From JAYPAN01 sp049597955 (GTDB taxonomy: Bacteria > Pseudomonadota > Alphaproteobacteria > RS24), in contig JBMYND010000001.1 of NCBI GenBank assembly GCA_049597955.1, positions 186,001-250,000 of the forward strand: DNA of 64,000 nucleotides. The letters run 5' to 3'. Below, piece by piece: positions 51,518 to 59,946 of the stretch (position 1 is the first letter of the stretch; each line of letters begins with the position of its first letter). The translations under genes and the position numbers were made by a program. The notes beneath the pieces were generated by a model. The model was not told where the DNA came from. It saw nothing but the letters and a program-made list of their open reading frames with translations, and made no database searches.

Positions 51518-53953
51518 ATGGTTGCTGTTAAAAGGCTGAGCTTTATTTTGGTCGCCATTATTTTGGTGGTATCGGTTGCCGAAGCGCGGCGTGGATTCAG
51601 TTCATCGGGAAGCGGGAAGGGGCGTTATTCCTCGGACAGCTCAACTTCATCTTGGAATGTCAACAGCACGCTGGATGCTGATTGTCAGGCGCAATATGGC
51701 CAGCCTTGCAGCGAATTGACAACCGGGCAATATGAAATTGTTCAGCAGAAATACACGCTGGCGACCAATGCCGGTTATGACTCCAATACAGATTACGATA
51801 CGGCATCAGCCAATGGCTATGGGCTGACATCTTCAGATGGCTCATTGTGGTCATCCGCCAAATCTTGGGCTGGCAATTCGGCGCAGAACGGTGATTGCAA
51901 TTCGGCTTATTCCGGCGCGTGCAACGCTATCAGCAAGACCAATTTTAACGAAATTTACAATGGCCGGCAGGATGCGCTCGACAATGGCTTTTCCGGCTAT
52001 AGCGACTGGCTGGACGCGCAAGCCTTGGGCTATGCGCAAGACAATACCACCGATGACCCGGATTTGGGCGACGATACGAGTGACTCCGAATTATGGGCGG
52101 AGGCCAAGGGGAATACAATTCAAGCAGCCTGCCAGGCGGAAGATTCGACTATTACCAATTGTAATGAATTGACCCGCACGCAATATAAGGATGCCAAACA
52201 AGGCAATGCGCTTATCGCCGCCAAGAAAACCATTGTCACCAATGGCAATTTAGCCGCGTCTGACCTGTCCGAATTGCTCGGCTCGGATTGGGCGAGCAGT
52301 TCTTCTCTGTCTTCCAGCCCATCGGCTTGGCAGTTGGATTATCTCGAAACCGTGCTCGGCACGGGGGCAAATATTACCAAATCGGATTGGCAGACGACGA
52401 TTGACAATTATGACGCCGCCACGGCAAGCGCCTGGTATATTTGGAAAATCGCGGCTTCGTCTGACAGTTCCGGCACTTATGCGGCCAGCAATGCGACAAC
52501 AAGCTTGTTCAACAATGCCGGTGTTTCGGCTGCGGTGACGGCATTGGGCGTGACCAATAGCCAAATCGCCGCCGACATTCGCTCATCCGGTTTCTCGGCG
52601 GCGCCGAGTGCCACTCAAATGAATGATTTTTTGGCAGAGGCGCGTGGCTTTGCTGACGGCACCACTTATGCGTCGGTCACAACAGCGACCGGCAATAGCT
52701 GGACAATCGCCAATTATATTACGGCAACGACCAATGGTGGATGGACTTCATCATCAAGCGACAAATCGAGTTTTGATGACTGCCTGACATCATCGGATGA
52801 TGCAACGGGCGGCAGCTCAACATGCTCTGTATCCAAATCCGGTTGGGAAGCGGTTGACGCGATTGCCAGCGTTGCCGATGGGGATTCAACTTTGACCGCC
52901 TCCAATGTGACCAGCATTTTGTCGGCCACCAGTTCGACCGCCAATGCCTCGCTTGATACCACTGACAGCAAGCACATGGATTATCTGCAATCCTGTGCGT
53001 CGGGGGATGATGCGGCACAGGCTGTGGCGGATTGTGCTTCCTCCAGTTCCTTCCTTGCCAATGCGACAAGTTTTGAAATCGGCAAGGCGGTCGCGGATAA
53101 TTCCGGCTCCTATACGCTGGCCAGCGTGATTACCACCAGCACATTGGGTGATGCCGGTATTGCGTCCAACAGCACTAATGTGATTGGTGGCAATTATTGT
53201 GGCAGCAATGGCAGCAGTTCCTGTCTCACTGCTTTGCGAACGGCGCTTTCCTCAAGCGGTTTAACAGCAAGTTCAACCGCCGCTCAGGTGACAGCAAAGA
53301 TAAATGAGCTGATGCGCGCTGAAATGGTGACGGTCGGCAATGGCGCATCGATACCTATGGGCTCGCCTGCATCGGGCTGCAGCACCACCGTCAATCTTGA
53401 TGTGCCATCCCAATGCGGTCATCCTCAATGGACATGCAGCATGACTTCATCGCCATCGGGTTGGACTTTTTCAAATAACCAGATTGTTGTTCCGGCCAAT
53501 GCATCCGCCGCGACAAACCAGTCAGCGACGATTCGGATGACGCTGGGGATTTATACGCCAGCCTACACAAAAGATGTTACTCGGTCATACAATATTAAGG
53601 CCGCGGTGGCCGGTGCGACCAATGGTTTGAAACGTTATAGCGACAGTGCCTGGAATGCTGAGGATCCGAGGCGTGGTCAGAATAATTGCCGAAATAAAGG
53701 CGGTCGCTTGGCTACAAATTCCGAGTTTGGCCAAACCGGCGGAAGTGTTGATTATAGGCTTTTCCACTGGACCACCGCCGATACGGACATCACTTATTCC
53801 GGCGGCAATTGGAAGCAAGTAGGTGGTAACACATGTAATTTCGGTTCCGGTAACAAGCGTTCCAAGCTGAATAGCGGCTTTTATTATTGTAATAACACAA
53901 GCGTGAATGCCACGGTTTACTATGCTTGCGCTGATTTGCCGACATGTAATTAG
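51518..53953 (+). CDS. Large secreted repeat protein with paired cysteines, 811 aa
   Basis: Unrecognised exported protein. Signal peptide about residues 1-23 (LSFILVAIILVVSVAEA), then a Gly/Ser-rich stretch. At least three degenerate N-terminal repeats of 70-78 residues follow, each with a Cys pair (Cys56/64, Cys127/135, Cys205/215) and the pattern CxxLTxxxY...AxxxGYxxxxDW. A long Ser/Thr/Asp/Ala-rich middle carries related segments with CLTSSD and CASG pairs. Then comes an Ig-like stretch (about 630-700, CGHPQWTCSMTSSPSGW). The last 105 residues (GQNNCRNKGGRLATNSEFG, FHWTTAD, YYCNN, YYACADLPTC) resemble a C-type-lectin/DUF1566-like fold; this is pattern judgement only. TTAGGGAG precedes ATG 51518. 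Probably a surface or pilus-associated protein with the upstream pilin. Confidence 0.75.
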   Translation: MVAVKRLSFILVAIILVVSVAEARRGFSSSGSGKGRYSSDSSTSSWNVNSTLDADCQAQYGQPCSELTTGQYEIVQQKYTLATNAGYDSNTDYDTASANGYGLTSSDGSLWSSAKSWAGNSAQNGDCNSAYSGACNAISKTNFNEIYNGRQDALDNGFSGYSDWLDAQALGYAQDNTTDDPDLGDDTSDSELWAEAKGNTIQAACQAEDSTITNCNELTRTQYKDAKQGNALIAAKKTIVTNGNLAASDLSELLGSDWASSSSLSSSPSAWQLDYLETVLGTGANITKSDWQTTIDNYDAATASAWYIWKIAASSDSSGTYAASNATTSLFNNAGVSAAVTALGVTNSQIAADIRSSGFSAAPSATQMNDFLAEARGFADGTTYASVTTATGNSWTIANYITATTNGGWTSSSSDKSSFDDCLTSSDDATGGSSTCSVSKSGWEAVDAIASVADGDSTLTASNVTSILSATSSTANASLDTTDSKHMDYLQSCASGDDAAQAVADCASSSSFLANATSFEIGKAVADNSGSYTLASVITTSTLGDAGIASNSTNVIGGNYCGSNGSSSCLTALRTALSSSGLTASSTAAQVTAKINELMRAEMVTVGNGASIPMGSPASGCSTTVNLDVPSQCGHPQWTCSMTSSPSGWTFSNNQIVVPANASAATNQSATIRMTLGIYTPAYTKDVTRSYNIKAAVAGATNGLKRYSDSAWNAEDPRRGQNNCRNKGGRLATNSEFGQTGGSVDYRLFHWTTADTDITYSGGNWKQVGGNTCNFGSGNKRSKLNSGFYYCNNTSVNATVYYACADLPTCN

Positions 53954-54001
53954 AATTTGTCATAATATTTATTATGCGAAATTAAATTTAAGGAGATAGT
54001 C

Positions 54002-54304
54002 ATGAAATTAACGAAAGCTACCTGCATTGCCGCGGCAATGTTCATTACCCCTACCGTATCGCTGGCCGCCCAATCTGTTTCGACATGGGATTGCGGCACT
54101 GACGGTTACCGCATTGGTATGAATGAAAATGTTTCTTCGGGCGCTTCTATTTCGGTCGCAATTGACGGTGCCAGCGCTGTAAGCGCCAGCCGCGCCAGTG
54201 ATATTGCAACAATGGTCGAATTGGACGGCTCATATACCTGCCCGCCCAACAGTTCGCTGTCCGTCACAATAGACTCGTCGAGTTACAGCGCAACTATCGA
54301 TTGA
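54002..54304 (+). CDS. Small secreted two-cysteine protein, 100 aa
   Basis: Signal peptide about residues 1-23 (LTKATCIAAAMFITPTVSLAA) followed by a 77-residue mature part with two Cys (STWDCGTDGY and GSYTCPPNS) likely to form one disulfide, and alternating Ser/Thr/hydrophobic strands (GASISVAIDG, SLSVTIDSSSYSATID) suggesting an all-beta domain. AAGGAGA before ATG 54002 is strong. It lies 48 bases after the 811-residue protein on the same strand. No family recognised. Possibly a subunit or chaperone of the upstream surface proteins. Confidence 0.75.
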   Translation: MKLTKATCIAAAMFITPTVSLAAQSVSTWDCGTDGYRIGMNENVSSGASISVAIDGASAVSASRASDIATMVELDGSYTCPPNSSLSVTIDSSSYSATID

Positions 54305-54329
54305 TTATTTCCGGCGGTGATTGCTTGTG

Positions 54330-54932
54330 CTAGCGGCTATTGTCGCGGAAAGCAAAATCGCGGATTGAAATCACATTGCGCAACAGGCCCTGGGCATCAA
54401 TGACCGGCAAATGCCGGAAATGACCCTTTTGCATCAGCATAAGCCCGTCAATCAGCAAATCGGTCAGCTTGACGGTTTGCGGGCGGCTCATAAATTGGGT
54501 AATCGGCGCTGATGACCAGCCTTGCGGCTCATTGGCGACCAGCCGAGATAAATCACGCTCGGTAAAAATGCCAATCGGTGCCCCTGCCTCGACAATACAG
54601 GCTGAACCAACGCGCATATCATTCATTTGCCGGCAAACTTCTTTCACTGTGACATCTGGCTGTATGCGCAGTCCCGGGGAGACGGGATGGCGTTGCAGGA
54701 AGTCGTCAATCGTGTCATTGGGCGAAATCAATTGCGGCAAGGCCACAACGCGATAGCACATCATCGCGTCATCAACTGTCGCTTGCGCTTTGGCACGCCA
54801 TATTTTTTCCGCCGCATCAAAATTGTCATAGACCCCTATCAGGTCAAGTTCGGCCATGTTTTCAAACTCAACACCGCCAATGGTGGCCAGCTTACCGCCA
54901 AGCACCAGAAACATGCTATTTCTGTCATACAT
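54330..54932 (-). CDS. DUF4170 domain fused to a CBS-pair protein
   Basis: A 200-residue fusion. Residues 1-70 look like DUF4170 (MFLVLGGKLATIGGVEFENMAELDLIGVYDN, WRAKAQATVDDAMMCYRVVAL), a small alphaproteobacterial domain usually found alone. Residues about 75-200 are two CBS motifs (TVKEVCRQMNDMRVGSACIVEAGAPIGIFTERDL; FMSRPQTVKLTDLLIDGLMLMQKGHFRHLPVID), which bind adenosyl ligands and act as energy sensors. No enzyme domain is attached. It converges on the small secreted protein gene and is divergent from mazG with 72 bases between. Confidence 0.85.
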   Translation of the reverse strand: MYDRNSMFLVLGGKLATIGGVEFENMAELDLIGVYDNFDAAEKIWRAKAQATVDDAMMCYRVVALPQLISPNDTIDDFLQRHPVSPGLRIQPDVTVKEVCRQMNDMRVGSACIVEAGAPIGIFTERDLSRLVANEPQGWSSAPITQFMSRPQTVKLTDLLIDGLMLMQKGHFRHLPVIDAQGLLRNVISIRDFAFRDNSR

Positions 54933-55004
54933 ATAAATAATTCCTGATTAATGTCGTCGTGGGAAGAATCGCAACATTATGTCTTAGGTATAAAGGAAAG
55001 TGCG

Positions 55005-55805
55005 ATGGCTGCGCAAGCAATAGAAAGACTTAAATCAATTATGGCGGCCTTGCGGACGCCAGAAACAGGTTGCCCGTGGGATTTGCAGCAGGATTTCAAA
55101 TCTATCGTGCCCTATACGCTGGAAGAAGCCTATGAGGTTGCTGATGCGGTCGAGCGCGGCGATATGGGCGATTTGCGCGATGAACTGGGTGATTTACTGC
55201 TGCAAGTGGTGTTTCATGCGCGCATGGCCGAAGAACAAGGCGCGTTTGATTTTGATGATGTGGCGACGGCCATATCGGATAAAATGGAACGCCGCCACCC
55301 GCATGTTTTCGACGACACGGAGGCGGCGACAACATCTGATGTGCGGCGCAATTGGGAAGAAATAAAAGATGCTGAACGCGCCGCCAAGGGCCTTATGGCT
55401 GACAGCAGCCTGATGGCGGATGTGCCGCTTGCCCTGCCCGGTCTCAATCGGGCGGTGAAGCTGCAAAAACGGGCAGCACGTTGCGGCTTTGACTGGTCGG
55501 AAGCCACCCCGATATTTGACAAGCTGGCCGAAGAAATCGGTGAGTTACAAACCGAAATGGTGGCTGAGACTCCATCGCCCGACCGGCTGGAAGACGAATT
55601 GGGCGATATTTTATTTGTTGTCGCCAATCTGGCGCGACATTTGAAAGTTAATCCGGAAGCGGCACTACGACGCACAAATGCCAAATTCGAGCGCCGTTTT
55701 CGTTGGATGGAAAACCACCAAAATGAACGCGCAGAGAGCCTGTCGGCTCTTAATCTCGATGAATTGGAGATGCTGTGGCAGCAGGCAAAAAAGCACACTG
55801 GTTAA
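55005..55805 (+). CDS. mazG: Nucleoside triphosphate pyrophosphohydrolase MazG
   Basis: A 266-residue all-alpha NTP pyrophosphatase with two tandem MazG domains, hydrolysing NTPs to NMP and pyrophosphate (house-cleaning, ppGpp control). First domain: LRTPETGCPWDLQQDFKSI, YTLEEAYEVADAVERGDMGDLRDELGDLLLQVVFHARMAEE, with metal-binding EExxE and ExxD. Second domain: KLAEEIGELQTEM and RLEDELGDILFVVANLARHL. ATG 55005 follows AAGGAAAG; the frame opens at 54951. It converges on hfq; the hflX gene often found between hfq and mazG is absent. Confidence 0.95.
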   Translation: MAAQAIERLKSIMAALRTPETGCPWDLQQDFKSIVPYTLEEAYEVADAVERGDMGDLRDELGDLLLQVVFHARMAEEQGAFDFDDVATAISDKMERRHPHVFDDTEAATTSDVRRNWEEIKDAERAAKGLMADSSLMADVPLALPGLNRAVKLQKRAARCGFDWSEATPIFDKLAEEIGELQTEMVAETPSPDRLEDELGDILFVVANLARHLKVNPEAALRRTNAKFERRFRWMENHQNERAESLSALNLDELEMLWQQAKKHTG

Positions 55806-55829
55806 GCGGCTCGATTGCCTGCCAGCGCG

Positions 55830-56057
55830 CTATTCTATCGCAATTTCTACCGGATTATTCGGCATGATTGTTGAAATCGCATGCTTGTAAACAAGCTGCG
55901 AATGCCCGTCACGGCTCAACAACATGGAATTATCATCAACCCAAGTCACACTGCCTTGCAATTTCACGCCATTAACCAGAAATATCGTCAAAGGCAAAGC
56001 TTGCGTGCAAACATGGTCAAGAAATGCATCCTCAAGGCTTTTTTCTGTTTCGCTCAT
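55830..56057 (-). CDS. hfq: RNA chaperone Hfq
   Basis: A 75-residue Sm-like hexameric RNA chaperone pairing small RNAs with mRNAs. Sm1 region LPLTIFLVNGVKLQGSVTW and Sm2 region YKHAISTIMP are intact, with the Gln8-equivalent near DAFLDHV. The variable loop VDDNSMLLSRDGHSQLV replaces the more usual Phe-containing FDNFCVLLRRDGHSQ, so the proximal face base-stacking residue differs. It begins 157 bases after dat on the minus strand. C-terminal tail short, as in other alphaproteobacteria. Confidence 0.96.
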   Translation of the reverse strand: MSETEKSLEDAFLDHVCTQALPLTIFLVNGVKLQGSVTWVDDNSMLLSRDGHSQLVYKHAISTIMPNNPVEIAIE

Positions 56058-56213
56058 GGGTATGGCCCCACTCTTCTTGGCTACGGGGAATTATTAGCCT
56101 GTTACTGTCTCCGCAATGATCCCCATGCATTGCGCACTTACTCAAGCACTACAACTATTGCTACATTTTTAATATAATTTCAACTAATACGGGCAACCTT
56201 TTTTCAAAAGGGT

Positions 56214-57074
56214 TTATTTCCGCATCCCTTCGGCCAGCGCATCATAACGCTCGGCAAGCGCCGAGGCGACCGGCCCCGGCTTTCCTTCACCAATCACACA
56301 ACCATCAATCGATACAACCGGAAACACAGCCAATGTTGAAGCTGTTGAAAAACATTCTTGTGCGTCTTTCGCTTCATCGAGCGTGAACGCGACTTCTTTC
56401 AGCTGATAGTTTAGCTCATGGGCGATATCAATCAAGACCTGTCGCACAATGCCGTTTAATATGGCCTTATCGGCAAGGCGCGTGCGCAAGCAGCCCTGCT
56501 TGTCCACAATAAAGGCATTGGTCGCCGCGCCCTCGGTCACAAAGCCTTGGGCGTCAACCTGCCAAGCCTCGCCAGCACCGGCTGTATAGGCGCTTTGGCG
56601 GGCCAAAACATTGGGCAGCAATGAAATGGACTTAATATCGCAACGTGCCCATCTTTGATCAGGCACGCTGATGACGCTGATGCCTTCGCGGCGCACTCTG
56701 GCCCGCGCCGCCGGATTGGTGGCAGTCACGGTCATGACCAGAACCGGCCGCAGCTTTGTCCGATATATATGCTCGCGACGGGCCACGCCGCGCGTAACTT
56801 GCAAATATAAAACGCCCTCGCCCACGCGGTTACGCCGTATTAATTCGCGCATGATGAGCTTTAGGGAGGCAAGGCTGGCCGGTTCCGGAATATCCATTTC
56901 GGCCAATGAGTTTTGCAGTCTTGCCAAATGCAAATCTTCGTCGAGCAAATCGCCTCGGCGAATGGCAAACACTTCATAAACACCATCGGCAAATTGATAG
57001 CCCCTATCCTCGACCATGACGGCCGGGTCGCCGGTCGGTTGGTATTGTCCGTCAATATAGGCAATGCGTGCCAT
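56214..57074 (-). CDS. dat: D-amino-acid aminotransferase (class IV PLP enzyme)
   Basis: A 286-residue branched-chain/D-amino-acid transaminase of fold type IV. Seen: AYIDGQYQPTGDPAVMVEDRGYQFADGVYEV, RRNRVGEGVLYLQVTRGVARREH, the PLP Lys in WARCDIKSISLLPNVLARQ, EGAATNAFIVD and LNGIVRQVLI. YLQVTRGVARR is closer to the D-amino-acid group than to IlvE. It probably supplies D-alanine and D-glutamate for the wall. Between trkH (15 bases upstream) and hfq, the usual alphaproteobacterial order. Confidence 0.92.
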   Translation of the reverse strand: MARIAYIDGQYQPTGDPAVMVEDRGYQFADGVYEVFAIRRGDLLDEDLHLARLQNSLAEMDIPEPASLASLKLIMRELIRRNRVGEGVLYLQVTRGVARREHIYRTKLRPVLVMTVTATNPAARARVRREGISVISVPDQRWARCDIKSISLLPNVLARQSAYTAGAGEAWQVDAQGFVTEGAATNAFIVDKQGCLRTRLADKAILNGIVRQVLIDIAHELNYQLKEVAFTLDEAKDAQECFSTASTLAVFPVVSIDGCVIGEGKPGPVASALAERYDALAEGMRK

Positions 57075-57089
57075 GAAACTGCCTCGGTT

Positions 57090-58526
57090 CTATCTTACCA
57101 AACGCCAGAACGCGCCGGTAAACAAAATCAATATGACCAGAAATTCAATGCGTCCTGCAATCATTAGCAGGGAAAGTGTGATTTTCAAAGAATCGTTGAG
57201 GCCGGCAAAATCGGTGTAAAGGCCAAGATTGCCAACAATGGACAGGCTATTGCCTGCTGCCCCCAAAACCAGGGGCCATGCTTGTTCCAACGAAATGCCG
57301 AACAGGCCGGTCAATAAAACAGAAAAAGTAACAAACAGCAAATAGACGGCGAAGAATGACCAGGCAGCCGAAAAGTTGCGCTGGTCAAGCCGTCGGCCAT
57401 TTAATGTCATAGGGTTTACAGATGAGGGATAAGCCAGCCGTTCCAATTCGCTGCCAATGTCTTTGGCCAAAATAATCGCCCGCATCACTTTTATGCCGCC
57501 AGCGGTGGACAGCGCCATACCGCCAATCAGCGACGGCACCATAATCCAGACCATGGGCCAATTGGCCAATGCCGTATTGTCGAGAAACGCGAAACCAGCC
57601 GTTGTTGACAGGCTTATGGATTGAAAAAGCGTCGCCAGCAAGCCGCTGGGCAGCACCAGCCAGGAAACCAAGGCAAAGCCGATAATCAATAAAATGAAAA
57701 CCCGGAACTCGACTTCCGCATTCAGTTGTTTATAGCGCCCGCGTGTCACGGACATCAGCAAGGGCAGGCTCAAAGCGCCGGTCAGGGTCAGCAGGGTTAT
57801 CACGGTTTGCGACGCTATATTCATATTGGCCGGGCTTAATGTGCTGTCATTTATAAAGCCGGTGGTGGACAGTGATGACATGGTCAGGGTCAGCGCATCA
57901 AACACACCCTGCCCGGTGGCCAGCATCGCCAGAACGCCAATCGCGGTCAGCGATAAATAGACCGGCAAGATAATGAAAAGCGGCCGTCCCAGCCGCGAGG
58001 CCAGAGGCGCATTTTCATCATGCTGCAATAAGGGATTGCCGATAAGGGCCAGCCCACCAATCGCATAGGGCGCCAGAACACCCACACTAAACACCAAAGT
58101 CCATAATGCCCCCAGCCAAGCCAACAGCATTCGCCACAGCAAAATTGACGGCGCTTCCCATTCGGGATAGCGCATTTGCGTGCCGCCGGAAGTGGTCAGC
58201 GCGGAAACAGCTTCAAAATAAGCGCCGATCGGCGAATTTATCTGCACCGCCCCCATAAGCGGAATGGCGGCCAGAATCGGCAAGACCAGCCAGAACAAAA
58301 TCATGAGAATGAGTAATTCAATATTTTGGGCGCGCAGGCGACGCGCCTGAAACCCGGCCAGAAGAAAAGAGCCGGAAACAAACACGCTGAGCAAAAGACC
58401 GATAACAAAGCCCTGCCCTTGCTGCATATTGCCATTCCAAACGCTCATGGCGAGGGGAAACAGCATTAATATGGACAGCATGGCACCGCCATAACCGAGA
58501 ACATAAAGAAAGGCAGGTAAATGCAT
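57090..58526 (-). CDS. trkH: Trk potassium uptake protein, membrane subunit TrkH
   Basis: A 478-residue K+-translocating subunit with four M1-P-M2 pore repeats. Filter-like segments include SALTTSGGTQMRYPEW, TMSSLSTTGFINDSTLS, SLSTTAGFAFLDNT and GAAGNSLSIVGNLGLY. IGGMALSTAGGIKVMRAIILAKDIGSELERLAYPS is a typical cytoplasmic loop. TrkA, coded 5 bases upstream, forms the gating ring. Part of ntrY-ntrX-trkA-trkH-dat. Confidence 0.95.
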   Translation of the reverse strand: MHLPAFLYVLGYGGAMLSILMLFPLAMSVWNGNMQQGQGFVIGLLLSVFVSGSFLLAGFQARRLRAQNIELLILMILFWLVLPILAAIPLMGAVQINSPIGAYFEAVSALTTSGGTQMRYPEWEAPSILLWRMLLAWLGALWTLVFSVGVLAPYAIGGLALIGNPLLQHDENAPLASRLGRPLFIILPVYLSLTAIGVLAMLATGQGVFDALTLTMSSLSTTGFINDSTLSPANMNIASQTVITLLTLTGALSLPLLMSVTRGRYKQLNAEVEFRVFILLIIGFALVSWLVLPSGLLATLFQSISLSTTAGFAFLDNTALANWPMVWIMVPSLIGGMALSTAGGIKVMRAIILAKDIGSELERLAYPSSVNPMTLNGRRLDQRNFSAAWSFFAVYLLFVTFSVLLTGLFGISLEQAWPLVLGAAGNSLSIVGNLGLYTDFAGLNDSLKITLSLLMIAGRIEFLVILILFTGAFWRLVR

Positions 58527-58531
58527 AGAAA

Positions 58532-59926
58532 CTATGCGCTTTCTGTTTCGCCACTAAATAGGTTTTCGGCTTCTTCAATTTTATCGGCCATCACGAAAGC
58601 AACGGCAATGTCGCCGCTGCGCAAATCCGTGCCGCCGCGCGGCATGATGAGTTTGCGCCCGCGCATAATGGCACCAAAGCGCATGCCATCGGGCAGGTCG
58701 GCGTCGCGCAATTTCAACCCCGATAAGGGCGAATTATCCAGAATTTCTGCTTCCAACACTTCGGCGGCGGCATCACCAACCGCATGGACGCGTTTGACGC
58801 GTCCCCGGCGCACATGGCTCAAAACCGATGAAACAGTAATGGCGCGCGGATTTATCGCCGCATCCATGCCAAACTGACCGGCCAGTGTTTGCAGGCTGTT
58901 TTCATTTATCAGGCACAAGCCGCTTGCGCTGCCTTCCTGGCGCGCGAGCATGGTGGATAATATGTTGATTTGGTCATCATTGGTCAGGCCAAGCGCCAAA
59001 TCTGCCGAGCGCACACCGGCCTCAACCAGAATTTCCGGCGTCAGACAATCGCCTTGCAAGACAATGGCGCGCGGCAGTTTTTCGGCAATCTGGCGCGCCC
59101 GCTCCTCGCGGTTTTCAATGACACTGACTGAGAACCGGCTGCCTTGTAAAGATAATTGGCGGGCAACCTGAAAGCCGATATTGCCGCCACCCATAATAAC
59201 AATGCGCTGGGCGGCGCGTTCTTCATGGCCGAAAATTTTTAACGTCCGTTCTGTATCCTTATGCGAAGTGACGACATAGGCTTCGTCGCCGGCTTCCATT
59301 GTATCATCAAAGCGTGGCACATAGAGTTTGCCATTGCGACGAATGCTGACCACAATCGCGCCAAGGTCTGGAAACAGGCCGGTCAATTGATTGAGCGGCG
59401 TATCAACCACCGGGCAATCTTCTTCAATGGAAATGCCGATAAGCTGCACATCACCGGCACAAAAACTCGCATTGTCAAAAGCGCCCGGCAATGCCAAACG
59501 CCTTATGACCGCATTGCCAACTTCGGTTTCGGGCGAAATAATAACATCAATGCCAATACCGCCATGCCCGTCGGTTTTGCTGCTGTCAAAAAGCTGCTGC
59601 CAACGCGGTGTCAGATATTGCCGGTCGCGCACGCGCGCAACTGTTTTGCGGGGCTTAAACAGTGTTTTGGCCACTTGGCAGGTGACCATATTCACTTCGT
59701 CACTGGCTGTTACGGCAATGAGAATGTCGGCGTCCGCCGCGCCGGCTGTCTCAAGCACATCGGGATGACCGCCATGGCCCAATACCGGACGAACATCCAG
59801 CGTGTCACTAATGCGTTGCATCAGCGACGGGTCACGGTCAACAACCGTCACATCATTGCCTTCTCCGGCCAAATGTCTGGCAATGCCAAACCCGACTTGA
59901 CCTGCCCCACAGACAACGACTTTCAT
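58532..59926 (-). CDS. trkA: Trk system potassium uptake protein TrkA
   Basis: A 464-residue cytoplasmic regulator with two RCK halves, each with a Rossmann NAD-binding domain and a TrkA-C domain. First GxGxxG is VCGAGQVGFGIARHLAGEGNDVTVVDRD. Second is IMGGGNIGFQVARQLS. Further landmarks: VTASDEVNMVTCQVAKTLF and LTNDDQINILSTMLARQEG. It binds nucleotides and gates TrkH. Starts 20 bases after ntrX, a link between NtrYX signalling and potassium uptake often seen in this class. Confidence 0.96.
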   Translation of the reverse strand: MKVVVCGAGQVGFGIARHLAGEGNDVTVVDRDPSLMQRISDTLDVRPVLGHGGHPDVLETAGAADADILIAVTASDEVNMVTCQVAKTLFKPRKTVARVRDRQYLTPRWQQLFDSSKTDGHGGIGIDVIISPETEVGNAVIRRLALPGAFDNASFCAGDVQLIGISIEEDCPVVDTPLNQLTGLFPDLGAIVVSIRRNGKLYVPRFDDTMEAGDEAYVVTSHKDTERTLKIFGHEERAAQRIVIMGGGNIGFQVARQLSLQGSRFSVSVIENREERARQIAEKLPRAIVLQGDCLTPEILVEAGVRSADLALGLTNDDQINILSTMLARQEGSASGLCLINENSLQTLAGQFGMDAAINPRAITVSSVLSHVRRGRVKRVHAVGDAAAEVLEAEILDNSPLSGLKLRDADLPDGMRFGAIMRGRKLIMPRGGTDLRSGDIAVAFVMADKIEEAENLFSGETESA

Positions 59927-59946
59927 ATCCGCCTCTTCAAAATGCC

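Noticed and set aside
56193..56213. AACCTTTTTTCAAAAGGGTT hairpin after dat as an intrinsic terminator
   Set aside because: The stem is mostly A/T and no T-run follows on the minus strand, so it is not called.
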